From Aliiroseovarius sp. (lineage in GTDB: Bacteria; Pseudomonadota; Alphaproteobacteria; Rhodobacterales; Rhodobacteraceae), in contig NZ_JASBTN010000066.1 of NCBI RefSeq assembly GCF_030148435.1, forward strand, positions 1 to 64,000: a DNA stretch of 64,000 bases, given 5' to 3'. Shown piece after piece: positions 26,907 to 36,077 of the stretch (position 1 is the stretch's first letter; each line of letters begins with the position of its first letter). The notes under the pieces were generated by a model. It had not been told where the DNA came from and made no database searches. It was given only the letters and a program-made list of their open reading frames with translations. Made by a program: the position numbers and the translations under genes.

Positions 26907-28187
26907 ATGCCCCAGATGCCTGACCATCCCCTGCGCTATGCGTTGGCCAACGAGCTGCATGCGCGGCCGTTCCCCTCGCTGAAGGCGCCGTGTTTTGCCG
27001 CCTATGTGGCCGTGAAACGGGAGCACGATGCCGCAGGGCGCGACCGCGAAGCCGATCGCATGCATCTTCTGGCGCTGCTTGACCGCCACGGGGCGCCCCA
27101 TCCGCAGCCCGGTGCCACGCATTATTCCGGCAAGGTCGGGCGCTATCAGTTGAAATGGGAAAGCCACACGGAATTCGTGACCTATACGCTGTTTGGCGAC
27201 GGGGTGACGGCGCGGGCCTTCGATCCGGCCGCATTTGATGCCTTTCCCGAAGACTGGCTGGCCGAGGCGCCCGGGGTTCGGGTGACATCCGCCCTGATCC
27301 GGGTTGAAGAACAGCGCGAAGAGGTGGACCTGCGCGCGCGGCTGTCCGAATGGTTCGTGCCGGAAAGCCTGGCGGCGTCCTGGGTTCTGGACCGCGAGGC
27401 GCTGGTGGCCGGAGATTTCCGCATCGACCAGGCCGGACACATGCGCTTTGCGGTCTTTACCGCGCCGGGGATCGGCAAGCGGCGGGTCGGGCGGATCGTG
27501 CAGCGCATCTGCGAGATCGAGACCTACAAGTCCATGTCCATGCTGGGGCTGGCGCGCGCGCGCAGCCTGTCGGGGCGCCTGGGCGAAGTGGACGGGGAAC
27601 TCTGTCGTCTGGTAGGTGCCATGGGCGGGCAGGGGGCGGCGGATACCACGCTGGATGCGCTGCTGTCGATCAGCGCCGAGTTGGAGGATCTGATGGCCCG
27701 GTCCAGTTTCCGTTTCGGCGCTACCGGCGCCTATGAGGCGATCGTCAACCAGCGGATCGACGTCCTGCGCGAGGAACGGTTCGGCGGGCGCCAGACCTTT
27801 GCCGAATTCATGACCCGCCGTTTCGACCCCGCAATGCGCACGGTCAAGGCCGCCGAACGGCAGTTGGCCAGCATGTCGGAACGCGCCAAGCGCGCGGGCG
27901 ATCTTCTTCGGACGCGGGTGGATGTCGAACGCTCGGCGCAGAACCAGGCGCTGTTGGAAAGCATGGACCGGCGCGCCGACCTGGCCCTGCGCCTGCAACA
28001 GACGGTCGAGGGCCTGTCGGTGGTCGCGATCAGTTATTACGCGCTGAACCTGGCGAGCTATTTCCTCTACCCGGCGGCGAAACTGGCGGGCGTATCGAAG
28101 GAAATCATGACCGCCGGGCTCACGGTGCCGGTCGTGGCGCTGGTCTGGCTGATGGTGCGACGGATCCGCAAGTCTATGGGGCACTGA
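26907..28187 (+). CDS. DUF3422 family membrane protein
   Basis: The 426-residue protein matches the DUF3422 pattern: HPLRYALANELHARPFPSLKAP near the start, YSGKVGRYQLKWESHTEF, and a C-terminal pair of hydrophobic segments (about residues 372-392 and 397-417) after a long helical region. Function is unknown; the family is common in alphaproteobacteria and predicted to sit in the inner membrane with a large cytoplasmic part. The start at 26907 is chosen because family similarity begins there and AAGGAG lies 8 nt upstream. It interrupts the expected murD-ftsW order. Confidence 0.85.
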   Translation: MPQMPDHPLRYALANELHARPFPSLKAPCFAAYVAVKREHDAAGRDREADRMHLLALLDRHGAPHPQPGATHYSGKVGRYQLKWESHTEFVTYTLFGDGVTARAFDPAAFDAFPEDWLAEAPGVRVTSALIRVEEQREEVDLRARLSEWFVPESLAASWVLDREALVAGDFRIDQAGHMRFAVFTAPGIGKRRVGRIVQRICEIETYKSMSMLGLARARSLSGRLGEVDGELCRLVGAMGGQGAADTTLDALLSISAELEDLMARSSFRFGATGAYEAIVNQRIDVLREERFGGRQTFAEFMTRRFDPAMRTVKAAERQLASMSERAKRAGDLLRTRVDVERSAQNQALLESMDRRADLALRLQQTVEGLSVVAISYYALNLASYFLYPAAKLAGVSKEIMTAGLTVPVVALVWLMVRRIRKSMGH

Positions 28188-28529
28188 GCCTCGGGTTTTC
28201 AGAGGCGCGCGCGTGCGAAAACGGCGCCCGGATGGGCGCTGTTCCTGGCCGATGCCGTCCTGTTTTCGAGGGTATTCCTCCGCGCCACTCAGGATGCGCG
28301 CGACCTGAGGCCAGACTGTAAATATGATGGCGAAGAGGATCGGCAGAGGTAGCGCCTGCAGCATCGCGGTGACGCCGAGCAGATGCGCTGCTCGCCCGCC
28401 CTGAAAAGCGGCGGGCGGGGCTGAATGCGCCTAAGGCAGGTTTGACAACTTTGCTGTTGCGGCGCTAGCGTACCGGGCAAATGGCACCCGGATCGCCTGC
28501 AAAAACATAAACACAGGGGAGAGGTGAAC
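28188..28529. other. Intergenic region with hairpin and candidate promoter
   Basis: A perfect 8-bp stem CGCCCGCC/GGCGGGCG lies at 28393-28417 without a T-run. TTGACA (28442-28447) and TAGCGT (28466-28471) are 18 nt apart and look like the sigma-70 promoter of the decayed transporter gene that follows. A minus-strand frame starting MLQALPLPILFAIIFTVWPQ (from 28364) would encode one membrane helix but runs open through the antisense of the next gene, so I do not call it. Confidence 0.5.
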
Positions 28530-29077
28530 ATGCTGGATCAGCCGATTGCCGCGATCCGAAATCTGTGCGTGGAATTCCAGACCGGGGACGGCCCGGGCAG
28601 CGGGGGCAGGGATCCTCGCGACAGCGACCGGGACGCGATGCGCAGGGGGCGCGGCTACGGGACAGGCAGACCTTTCAGGAGCCGAAGACGGTGCCGGACG
28701 TGTCGGTGCAGGCGCTGGCGCCTAATCTGATGATGGAGCCGCAGGCCGAGCTGAGCCTGAGCTACCTGTTCATCTCCCACAACATGGCGGTGGTCGAACC
28801 TGTCCGCCACGATGTGCGCGTTTTGCACCTGGAGCGCGTCGCCGGAATGGGTCCGTACCAAGCCCTGTCCGAGACCCCGCAGCCCCCCTGTCCCCAAGCC
28901 CCGAGGAGTCCCGTTCCGATCACTGACCCGACCCGGTGCAAGTCGGAAAAAGAACTTAATTTCAAGCCGGTCCCATCGCCCATTCACCTGCTGGGCCACA
29001 AGCCCGGCCCCTCCGAATACAAGGACGTCTCCCCGGGACAGTTCGCGATGACTTCGGACAGCGGGAATTGCGCATGA
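28530..29077 (+). pseudogene. Decayed dipeptide/glutathione ABC transporter ATPase gene
   Basis: The start MLDQPIAAIRNLCVEFQTGDG resembles the N-terminus of Dpp/Gsi-type ATPases. A different frame from about 28691 reads DVSVQALAPNLMMEPQAELSLSYLFISHNMAVVE, which is the D-loop to H-loop region of the same family, followed by PSPIHLLG and the C-terminal EYKDVSPGQFA signature. Walker A, the Q-loop, the ABC signature and Walker B are missing, so roughly the middle half has been deleted with a frame change. The AGAGGTGAAC ribosome-binding region and a promoter survive. It may be all that is left of a peptide-import operon tied to the M20 genes downstream. Confidence 0.8.
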
Positions 29078-29078
29078 C

Positions 29079-30053
29079 ATGGCGCGCCGACCAACGCGAC
29101 TGGCTCCGGTGAGCGGCGGGCGCGGGCCCCGGCGCGGTGTTGCCGCGTGCCTTGCAGGGCTGTCCTCTCTGCTCCTGGTGGCCTGCACCGTCCCTCGTGG
29201 CGACCCGGATGGACCCGGCCGGCCGTTGCCACCACATGTCGCCGATACGCTGCGTGTCGCCTCATACAACGTGCATTTCATCCGGGCCGACCGCGCCAAT
29301 GGTCCCTGGTCGCGGTCGGATTGGGCGGCGCGCAAACACGGGCTCGATGCGGCGTTCAAGGCGCTGGATGCGGATCTTGTCGGGTTTCAGGAACTCGCCA
29401 CGATCCCGGAACGGGGCCTGGCCGGGGAAAACCTGGCGCTGGCCTGGCTCCGGGCGCGCAACCCGAATTACGGCGTGGCCGCGGCCGGGGACGGGCCGGA
29501 CTTCCCCTCCGGGCAGGCGGTTTTTTATCGCCGTGACCGGTTTCGCCTGCTGGATCAGGGCTGGTTTCACTGTGATGACCCCGGCGACGGCGCAGGCAGC
29601 ACGATCGACCGGCTGTTGCGGGCGCGTGAAGGCTGGGCCTACTATTGCACCTGGGCGCGCTTCTCTACCCGCAACGGGCGGCAGTTCCAGGTCTTCAACG
29701 TGCATTTTCACAGCAATGACCAGCGGCGCCAACGTCAGGCCGCCCGCGACGTCGGCACCCGCGCCGCACCGTTGATGGAAAGAGGATTGCCGGTTTTTGT
29801 ACTGGGGGACACCAACGCCCTTTCCGGCTGGCGCACGGTGCAGATTCTGCGGCGTGCGGGCCTGTCGATCCGCGAGGCAATCGGCGCCAGTTTCCATTTC
29901 AATTCCGGCCTGCACCTGTTCGGCGCAATTGACCGCATCGCGCGCAGCCCCCAGATTGAACAGGTCGGTGGCCCCTGGTTGATCGACCAGCAGTTCGACG
30001 GCATCTGGCCCTCTGACCACTATCCCCTGGTTGGCGATTTCCGCCTGCCGTGA
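29079..30053 (+). CDS. Endonuclease/exonuclease/phosphatase-family lipoprotein
   Basis: The 324-residue protein has an Arg-rich start, a hydrophobic stretch ending LLLVAC (lipobox, Cys near residue 36) and an EEP fold: RVASYNVHFIR, a QEL metal ligand near residue 107, NVHFHSND, GDTNALSGW and the final WPSDHYPLVGDFRLP. The substrate, nucleic acid or phosphoester, cannot be told. It starts two bases after the pseudogene stop and lies 16 bp before the M20 peptidase gene, so it may be read from the old transporter promoter. A GTG at 29109 is an alternative start. Confidence 0.82.
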   Translation: MARRPTRLAPVSGGRGPRRGVAACLAGLSSLLLVACTVPRGDPDGPGRPLPPHVADTLRVASYNVHFIRADRANGPWSRSDWAARKHGLDAAFKALDADLVGFQELATIPERGLAGENLALAWLRARNPNYGVAAAGDGPDFPSGQAVFYRRDRFRLLDQGWFHCDDPGDGAGSTIDRLLRAREGWAYYCTWARFSTRNGRQFQVFNVHFHSNDQRRQRQAARDVGTRAAPLMERGLPVFVLGDTNALSGWRTVQILRRAGLSIREAIGASFHFNSGLHLFGAIDRIARSPQIEQVGGPWLIDQQFDGIWPSDHYPLVGDFRLP

Positions 30054-30069
30054 CGCCGAGAGACATCAT

Positions 30070-31230
30070 ATGAAACAAATGCCTGGCCCCCGTGATATCC
30101 TGGACAAACTGATCGGTTTTCCGACCGTGTCGGATGTGTCCAACCTGGAGCTTGTGGACTGGGTCGAGGACTATCTGGCCTCCCATGGCGTCCGCGCGCA
30201 CCGGGTCTATTCCGATGACGGGACCAAGGCGAACCTCTATGCCAATGTCGGACCCGAGGTTGAAGGCGGAGTTGTCCTGTCGGGACATACCGACGTCGTG
30301 CCCGTCACCGGGCAGGCCTGGGACACCGACCCGTTCTCGGTGGTCGAGAAAGAGGGCAAGCTCTACGGTCGCGGCACCTGTGATATGAAGGGGTTCGACG
30401 CGCTGGTCCTGGCCGCCGTGCCGCTGGCGCTGGAGGCGGGGATCAGGCGGCCCCTGCAGATCGCGCTGAGCTATGACGAGGAAGTCGGCTGCGTCGGCGC
30501 GCCGCGCATGATCCGCGAGATGGCAACCCGTCTGCCGCGTGCCTCGGCCGCCATCATCGGCGAGCCCAGCGAGATGCAGGTCGTGACCGGCCACAAGGGC
30601 GGGCTGGGGCTGGAAACCCATGTGCGCGGGTTCGAGGTGCATAGCTCGATCATGCACACCGGGGTTTCGGCGGTGCACGAGGCCGCGCGGCTGATCGACT
30701 GGGCCAACCGCATGAATGACAAGGTGGCCCGTGCCGACAAGGATCCGATTGCCGCCATGTTCGATCCGCCCTGGACCACCTCGCATATCGGCACGGTCGA
30801 AGGGGGGACCGCCGACAATATCACCGCGAGGGATTGCCTTTTTACCATGGCCTTCCGCTGCGTGCCGACCGAGGATCCCGAGACCTGGCGCGCGCTCTAC
30901 ATGGAGGAAATACGCCGGGTCGAGGCGGCCATGCAGGCGGTACACCCGGACACGAGGATCGACGTGAATGATCGCTTCGCCGTACCCGGTCTGCGCCCCG
31001 AGGAAGAGGGCGCCGCCGAGCTTCTGGCGCGGCAGCTGACCGGGGATAATGGCTCCCACGTTGTCAGCTATGCTACCGAGGCCGGGCAGTTTCAGGACGA
31101 AGGTTATTCGGCGGTGGTCTGCGGGCCCGGCAATATCGAACAGGCCCATCAGCCCAACGAGTTCATCACGGTGAAGGAGTTCAACCGCGGCTGGGCCTTC
31201 ATGCAGAAACTGGTGGACCAGTTGCGATGA
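30070..31230 (+). CDS. argE: Acetylornithine deacetylase-like M20 peptidase
   Basis: The 386-residue M20A metalloenzyme has the metal-binding SGHTDVVP (about residues 76-83), GRGTCDMKGF, SYDEEVGCVGAPRM with its catalytic Glu and EPSEMQVVTGHKG. This closely fits ArgE, which cleaves N2-acetylornithine. Its neighbours are an amino-acid-oxidase-type gene and a second M20 amidohydrolase rather than arginine biosynthesis genes, so a catabolic role on an N-acyl amino acid is possible. It overlaps the next gene by four bases. Confidence 0.82.
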   Translation: MKQMPGPRDILDKLIGFPTVSDVSNLELVDWVEDYLASHGVRAHRVYSDDGTKANLYANVGPEVEGGVVLSGHTDVVPVTGQAWDTDPFSVVEKEGKLYGRGTCDMKGFDALVLAAVPLALEAGIRRPLQIALSYDEEVGCVGAPRMIREMATRLPRASAAIIGEPSEMQVVTGHKGGLGLETHVRGFEVHSSIMHTGVSAVHEAARLIDWANRMNDKVARADKDPIAAMFDPPWTTSHIGTVEGGTADNITARDCLFTMAFRCVPTEDPETWRALYMEEIRRVEAAMQAVHPDTRIDVNDRFAVPGLRPEEEGAAELLARQLTGDNGSHVVSYATEAGQFQDEGYSAVVCGPGNIEQAHQPNEFITVKEFNRGWAFMQKLVDQLR

Positions 31231-32573
31231 AGCCGTTCCCGATCTCCATCGCGCAACCGGTTGAACATGCGGCGGAACTGCCGGACGCCTGCGATGTGGT
31301 GGTGATCGGCGGCGGGGTGATCGGGGTCAGCACTGCGCTTTATCTTGCCAGGGCCGGCAAGCGCGTGACCCTGCTGGAAAAGGGCCGTATTGCCGGGGAA
31401 CAATCCGGCCGCAACTGGGGCTGGATCCGGGTGCAGGGCCGCGACCCGGCCGAAATCCCGATCATGTTGGAGGCGCGCGGACTATGGCGCGAGTTGTCGG
31501 ATCAGGTGGATACGGACATCGGCCTGACCCGTGCGGGTGTGGCCTATCTGGCCGATCGTGATAGCGACATGGAGCGGTTCGAAGCCTGGATGCCCAATGC
31601 GCTGGCCCATGATCTGGATACGCGGATGCTGACCCGTGACGAGCTTGCCGGGCTGATGCCGGGGGCGGCGCGCGACTGGCCCGGGGCGCTCTGGACCGCG
31701 ATGGACATGCGGGCGGAGCCCTTCGTCGCCGTGCCCGCTCTGGCGCGGCTGGCGGCGAAAGAGGGCGCCGTGATCCGCGAAGACTGCGCGGCGCGTGGGC
31801 TGGATGTCGAGGCCGGTCAGGTCGTTGGGGTGATCTCCGAGGCCGGGCGGGTTCGGGCCGATCAGGTGGTGCTGGCCGGTGGCGCCTGGTCGGCGCTGCT
31901 TCTGCGTCGTCATGGCGTGTCGATTCCGCAGCTTTCCGTCCGGGCGACCGTGGCGCAGACCGCCCCGATGGCAGAGGTGTTCCAGGGCGGCGCGGTGGAC
32001 GGTCGCCTGGCGTTCCGGCGCCGGGCCAGCGGTGGCTACACCCTGGCGCCGTCAGGCTTTCACGAGCTGTTCCTGGGCCCCGATGCCTTTCGCGCCTTCG
32101 CGGGTTTCCTGCCGCAGCTCCTGGCTGATCCGCTGGGCACGAAATACCTGCCCTTTGCGCCGAAGGGCTTTCCCGATGCCTGGCGCACGCCGCGCCACTG
32201 GGCGCTGGACGGCCCCAGCCCGTTCGAGGCAATGCGGGTCCTGAACCCGGCGCCGAATCCACGCAAGCTCCGCCAGATTGCCCGGGATTTTTCCGCGACA
32301 TTCCCCTCGCTTGGGCCAACCGAACTGGTCTGCACCTGGTCCGGCATGATCGACGTCATGCCGGACGTGGTGCCGGTCGTCGATCGGGTCGAGGCGCTGC
32401 CGGGCCTCATCGCCTGCACCGGCATGTGCGGCCACGGCTTCGGCATCGGCCCCGCCTTCGGCCGCATCACCGCAGATATCGCGCGCGGGCTCGACCCGCG
32501 CCATGACCTGAGCCGCTTCCGGCTGAGCCGTTTTCACGACGGGTCCAAGCTGGAACTCGGCCCCAATCTTTGA
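31227..32573 (+). CDS. FAD-dependent oxidoreductase, DAO family
   Basis: The 448-residue flavoprotein has the dinucleotide-binding motif VVVIGGGVIGVSTALYLA (about residues 21-38) and the DAO-type ending CTGMCGHGFGIGPAFGRI. It is of the D-amino-acid dehydrogenase/sarcosine oxidase class and should oxidise an amino group. It is sandwiched between two M20 hydrolase genes in one operon, suggesting stepwise breakdown of an N-acylated or opine-like compound: deacylation followed by oxidation. The substrate is not determinable from sequence. Confidence 0.83.
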   Translation: MKPFPISIAQPVEHAAELPDACDVVVIGGGVIGVSTALYLARAGKRVTLLEKGRIAGEQSGRNWGWIRVQGRDPAEIPIMLEARGLWRELSDQVDTDIGLTRAGVAYLADRDSDMERFEAWMPNALAHDLDTRMLTRDELAGLMPGAARDWPGALWTAMDMRAEPFVAVPALARLAAKEGAVIREDCAARGLDVEAGQVVGVISEAGRVRADQVVLAGGAWSALLLRRHGVSIPQLSVRATVAQTAPMAEVFQGGAVDGRLAFRRRASGGYTLAPSGFHELFLGPDAFRAFAGFLPQLLADPLGTKYLPFAPKGFPDAWRTPRHWALDGPSPFEAMRVLNPAPNPRKLRQIARDFSATFPSLGPTELVCTWSGMIDVMPDVVPVVDRVEALPGLIACTGMCGHGFGIGPAFGRITADIARGLDPRHDLSRFRLSRFHDGSKLELGPNL

Positions 32574-32590
32574 CGAATTGGAGAAAGCAG

Positions 32591-33757
32591 ATGCCGATCA
32601 GGAACCGTTTTGCCGAGCTGTTGCCGGAGATCACCGAATGGCGCCGTGACATCCACGCCCATCCTGAGCTGCTGTTCGAAACCCACCGGACCTCGGCCCT
32701 GGTCGAGGAAAAACTGCGCAGCTTTGGCGTGGACGAGGTCGTCACCGGCATCGGCCGCACCGGCGTGGTCGGGCTGATCAGGGGCAGGTCGAACAGGTCA
32801 GGCAAGGTGATCGGGCTGCGTGCCGACATGGATGCGCTGCCCATCTTTGAGGCGACAGGGGTGGACTATGCCTCGACCGAGCCGGGCAGGATGCATGCCT
32901 GCGGCCATGACGGGCATACCGCGATGCTGCTGGGGGCGGCGAAATACCTGAGCGAAACCAGAAATTTCGACGGCACCTGCGTTGTCATCTTCCAACCCGC
33001 AGAGGAAGGCGGCGGCGGCGGCAAGGAGATGGTCGATGACGGCATGATGGAGCGTTTCGGCATCCAGGAGGTCTATGGCATGCACAATATGCCCGGCCTG
33101 CCGCTGGGCGAATTCGCGATCCGCCCCGGCGCCTTCTTCGCCGCCGCCGATCAGTTCGAGATCCATGTCGAGGGCAAGGGCGGCCATGCCGCCAAGCCGC
33201 ATGAGACGATCGACACCACGCTGGTCGCCGCCCATATCGTCATTGCGCTGCAGTCGATTGCCAGCCGCAACGTGGACCCTCTGCATCCGGTGGTGGTGTC
33301 GACCTGCACCTTCCGCACGGAAAGCGAAGCGCATAACGTGATCCCGCAGCATGTGCTGTTGAAGGGCACGGTGCGCAGCCATGACGCGGGCGTGCGCGAC
33401 CTGGCCGAAGAGAACCTGAAAACGCTTGCGCAAAGCACGGCGGCGGCCTTCGGCGCCACTGCGCGGGTGGATTTCCAGCGTGGCTATCCGGTCATGGTAA
33501 ACTCCGACGAACAGACCGCCTTTGCCGCAGATGTGGCCGCCAGGGTCACTGGCAAGCAAACCCGGCAAGCGCCGCCGATCATGGGCGGCGAGGACTTTGC
33601 CTATATGCTGGAAAGCCGCCCGGGGGCCTATATCCTGGTCGGCAATGGGGACACGGCGGCGGTGCACCATCCGGAGTACAATTTCGACGACAACGCCATC
33701 CCGACGGGCTGTTCCTGGTGGGCGGAGATCGTGGAGAGCCGCATGCCAGCGGAGTGA
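32591..33757 (+). CDS. M20 amidohydrolase (hippurate hydrolase type)
   Basis: The 388-residue M20D enzyme has MHACGHDGHTAMLLGAAKYL, FQPAEEGGGGGKEMVDDG with the catalytic Glu pair, GMHNMPGLPLGEFAIRPG and a late GGEDFAYML. Such enzymes hydrolyse N-acyl amino acids or hippurate-like substrates. The start at 32591 follows GGAGAAAGCAG; an in-frame ATG at 32570 overlaps the previous stop. It is the last gene of the operon, followed by repeat copy 3. Confidence 0.88.
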   Translation: MPIRNRFAELLPEITEWRRDIHAHPELLFETHRTSALVEEKLRSFGVDEVVTGIGRTGVVGLIRGRSNRSGKVIGLRADMDALPIFEATGVDYASTEPGRMHACGHDGHTAMLLGAAKYLSETRNFDGTCVVIFQPAEEGGGGGKEMVDDGMMERFGIQEVYGMHNMPGLPLGEFAIRPGAFFAAADQFEIHVEGKGGHAAKPHETIDTTLVAAHIVIALQSIASRNVDPLHPVVVSTCTFRTESEAHNVIPQHVLLKGTVRSHDAGVRDLAEENLKTLAQSTAAAFGATARVDFQRGYPVMVNSDEQTAFAADVAARVTGKQTRQAPPIMGGEDFAYMLESRPGAYILVGNGDTAAVHHPEYNFDDNAIPTGCSWWAEIVESRMPAE

Positions 33758-33773
33758 GGCGAGAAGGCGCATT

Positions 33774-33823
33774 GGGGGGCTAGCCCCCCAAACCCCCCAG
33801 GATATTTGGGGCAAGATAAAAAA
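33774..33823 (+). repeat. Dispersed intergenic repeat, copy 3
   Basis: GGGGGGCTAGCCCCCC (33774-33789), then AAA and CCCCCCAGGATATTTGGGG-CAAGATAAAAAA. It lies in the 75-bp gap between convergent genes, close behind the M20 amidohydrolase stop. The stem plus downstream A/T stretch could terminate transcription from either side. Confidence 0.72.
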
Positions 33824-33832
33824 CGAAGTCGG

Positions 33833-34963
33833 TCAGGGGAGGGGGTCTGTGCGGTGGAGCGTGATCTTCAGCCCGCCATGGGCCACCGGGGGCGTCGTGG
33901 GCAGGAAGGGCAGGCCGGTTGCCTTGGCGAGGCCCCCGTCCGAGGTGACGATGCCGACGCGCCAGCCGGAGAAGCGCTCCATCAGGGTCTTGCCGAGCGA
34001 ACCATAGAGGCCGAAGAGCAGTTTGCGGTTGCCGATCCGCGCGCCGTAGGGCGGGTTGACGATCACCAGGCCGGGTGGGCCGTCGGGCGGCACGATGTCT
34101 GATATGGCCTTTTCGGAAAAGCTGACCCAGTCCGACACGCCCGCGCGGGTGGCATTGTCGGTGGCCATTTTTACCGCGCCGGCGTTGCGGTCCGATCCGT
34201 AAAACCGGTGGGCCGGGGCGGCGGGCTGGGTGGAGGAGGTCATGGCCACCCAGGCGTCCGGGTCGAAAGTGGCCAGATCCTCGAAGGCAAAACGGCGGGC
34301 GCGGCCGGGCTCAAGGCCTGCGGCGATCTCGGCCGCTTCGATCACGAACGTGCCCGAGCCGCACATCGGGTCCAGCACGGGCTCGTCGCCGCGATAGCCG
34401 CATTGGCGCAGGAACAGGGCGGCGAGGGTCTCGCGCATCGGGGCCTTGCCCATCGCCTGTTTGTGGCCGCGTTTGTGCAGGCTTTCACCCGAGGCATCCA
34501 CGGAAAAGGTGCAGAGGTCGTCCTCGATCCGAACCTTCAACTGCACGCGGGCCTTGTCGGCCTCCTTGACGATCGGGGCGCCCAGGGTTTCCGAAATCGC
34601 CTTTTCCACCCGCTGCACGGCGGCGCCGGCGTGGTAGATGCGCGAGCGTTTGCAGGTGGCTTCGACCTTTACCGGGACGTCCGGGCGCAGGATTTGGCCC
34701 CAGGGAAACTTGCGCGACCGCTTGTCCAGCTGCGCCGGGTGCATGGCGCGGAAGCTGCCCACGCGTACCAGCACGCGGGTGGCGCCGCGCAGGGTCAGAT
34801 TGGCGCGCCAGACCTCGGACCAAGGCCCACGCACGGTGACGCCGCCGCGTGAGACCTCGGGCAGGGCAAACCCCTTTTCGCGCGCCTCTTCGGCCAGAAG
34901 CTGTTCCAGCCCCGGGGGCACGACCAGGAAGATGTCGAGTTCGGAGTTCTCCTGTTCGGCCAA
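33833..34963 (-). CDS. THUMP-domain 23S rRNA methyltransferase (RlmL N-half type)
   Basis: The 376-residue enzyme has an N-terminal THUMP/ferredoxin-like RNA-binding region (about residues 1-160) and a class I methyltransferase domain with LDPMCGSGTFVIEAAEIA (about 196-213) and the amino-group methylation motif NPPYG (about 305). This is the single-methyltransferase form related to the RlmL half of Escherichia coli RlmKL, predicted to make m2G in 23S rRNA. The moaA stop lies 4 bp upstream of its start region, so the two are probably co-transcribed. Confidence 0.87.
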   Translation of the reverse strand: MAEQENSELDIFLVVPPGLEQLLAEEAREKGFALPEVSRGGVTVRGPWSEVWRANLTLRGATRVLVRVGSFRAMHPAQLDKRSRKFPWGQILRPDVPVKVEATCKRSRIYHAGAAVQRVEKAISETLGAPIVKEADKARVQLKVRIEDDLCTFSVDASGESLHKRGHKQAMGKAPMRETLAALFLRQCGYRGDEPVLDPMCGSGTFVIEAAEIAAGLEPGRARRFAFEDLATFDPDAWVAMTSSTQPAAPAHRFYGSDRNAGAVKMATDNATRAGVSDWVSFSEKAISDIVPPDGPPGLVIVNPPYGARIGNRKLLFGLYGSLGKTLMERFSGWRVGIVTSDGGLAKATGLPFLPTTPPVAHGGLKITLHRTDPLP

Positions 34964-34967
34964 GGTA

Positions 34968-35975
34968 TCAGCCGCCGGTGTGGTTCATGTGACGGATGGT
35001 CTGGCCCTGTATTACCTGCCGCGAATAGTCGAAATCATGGCCCTTGGGCTTGATGCCGATGGCGGTGCGGATGGCGTCGGCCAGGTGGTCGTCGCTGTCG
35101 TTCTCGCGAAGGGGCGCGCGCAGGTCGGACATGCCATCGTGACCCAGACAGGTATAGAGCTGGCCGGTGCAGCTCAGGCGAACGCGGTTGCAGCTTTCAC
35201 AGAAGTTATGGGTCATCGGGGTGATGAAACCGACCTTCTGCCCGCTTTCTTCGAGCCGAACGTAGCGGGCCGGGCCGCCGGTGCGCTCGGCCAGGTCAGT
35301 GAGCGTGAACCGTTCCCCAAGACGCGTACGCAGGTCGTTCAGCGACCAGAACTGGTCCAGCCGGTTTTCCTCGCCCATGTCGCCCATCGGCATGACCTCG
35401 ATGAAGGTCAGGTCCATGTCGCGGGTGGCACACCAGTCGATGATCCGGTCGAGCTCTTCCTCGTTGAAGCCCTTCAGCGCCACGGCGTTGATCTTGACCC
35501 TGAGCCCGGCCTTCTGCGCGGCGTCGATGCCGCGCAGCACCTGGGGCAGGCGGCCCCAGCGGGTGATCCTGGCGAATTTCTCTTCGTCCAGCGTATCGAG
35601 CGAGACGTTCACCCGGCGCACCCCGGCGGCGTAGAGGTCATCAGAGAATCGATGCAGCTGGGAGCCATTGGTGGTCAGGGTCAGCTCACGCAGGGCGCCC
35701 GAGTCCAGATGACGCGACATGGCGTTGAAAAAGGTCATGATGCCCTTGCGGACCAGGGGTTCACCACCGGTGATGCGCAGTTTTTCCACGCCCAGTCCGA
35801 TGAAAGTGGTGCAGAGACGGTCCAGCTCCTCAAGCGAGAGCAGGTCGCGCTTGGGCAGGAAAGTCATGTTTTCGGACATGCAATAGGTGCAGCGGAAATC
35901 GCAGCGATCCGTAACGGACAGCCGCAGATAAGTGACGGCCCGGTTGAACGGGTCGATGAGAGGCGCGTTTTCCAT
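34968..35975 (-). CDS. moaA: GTP 3',8-cyclase MoaA
   Basis: The 335-residue radical SAM enzyme performs the first step of molybdopterin synthesis, converting GTP to the cyclic precursor of cPMP with MoaC. The N-terminal cluster motif is in [14 protein letters not shown] (about residues 22-35), the C-terminal [4Fe-4S] cluster cysteines are in [19 protein letters not shown], and the essential C-terminal Gly-Gly is present (HTGG). Other moa genes are not in the window. Confidence 0.96.
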   Translation of the reverse strand: MENAPLIDPFNRAVTYLRLSVTDRCDFRCTYCMSENMTFLPKRDLLSLEELDRLCTTFIGLGVEKLRITGGEPLVRKGIMTFFNAMSRHLDSGALRELTLTTNGSQLHRFSDDLYAAGVRRVNVSLDTLDEEKFARITRWGRLPQVLRGIDAAQKAGLRVKINAVALKGFNEEELDRIIDWCATRDMDLTFIEVMPMGDMGEENRLDQFWSLNDLRTRLGERFTLTDLAERTGGPARYVRLEESGQKVGFITPMTHNFCESCNRVRLSCTGQLYTCLGHDGMSDLRAPLRENDSDDHLADAIRTAIGIKPKGHDFDYSRQVIQGQTIRHMNHTGG

Positions 35976-36077
35976 GGCGCGAATTTACGCCTGCGCGCGG
36001 GACACCGCAAGGGCTGCGACGACGTGCCACCGCCTTGTGAATATGCAGGTTTTGCTATGAAGCCGGACGCCGCGTGG

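Noticed and set aside
26298-28364. A 688-residue minus-strand frame opposite murD's end and the DUF3422 gene
   Set aside because: Only the first 35 residues look protein-like (one membrane helix); the rest is shadow composition opposite real genes.
28393-28417. A GC-rich hairpin as terminator of the DUF3422 gene
   Set aside because: It lies over 200 bp after the stop and has no T-run on either strand.
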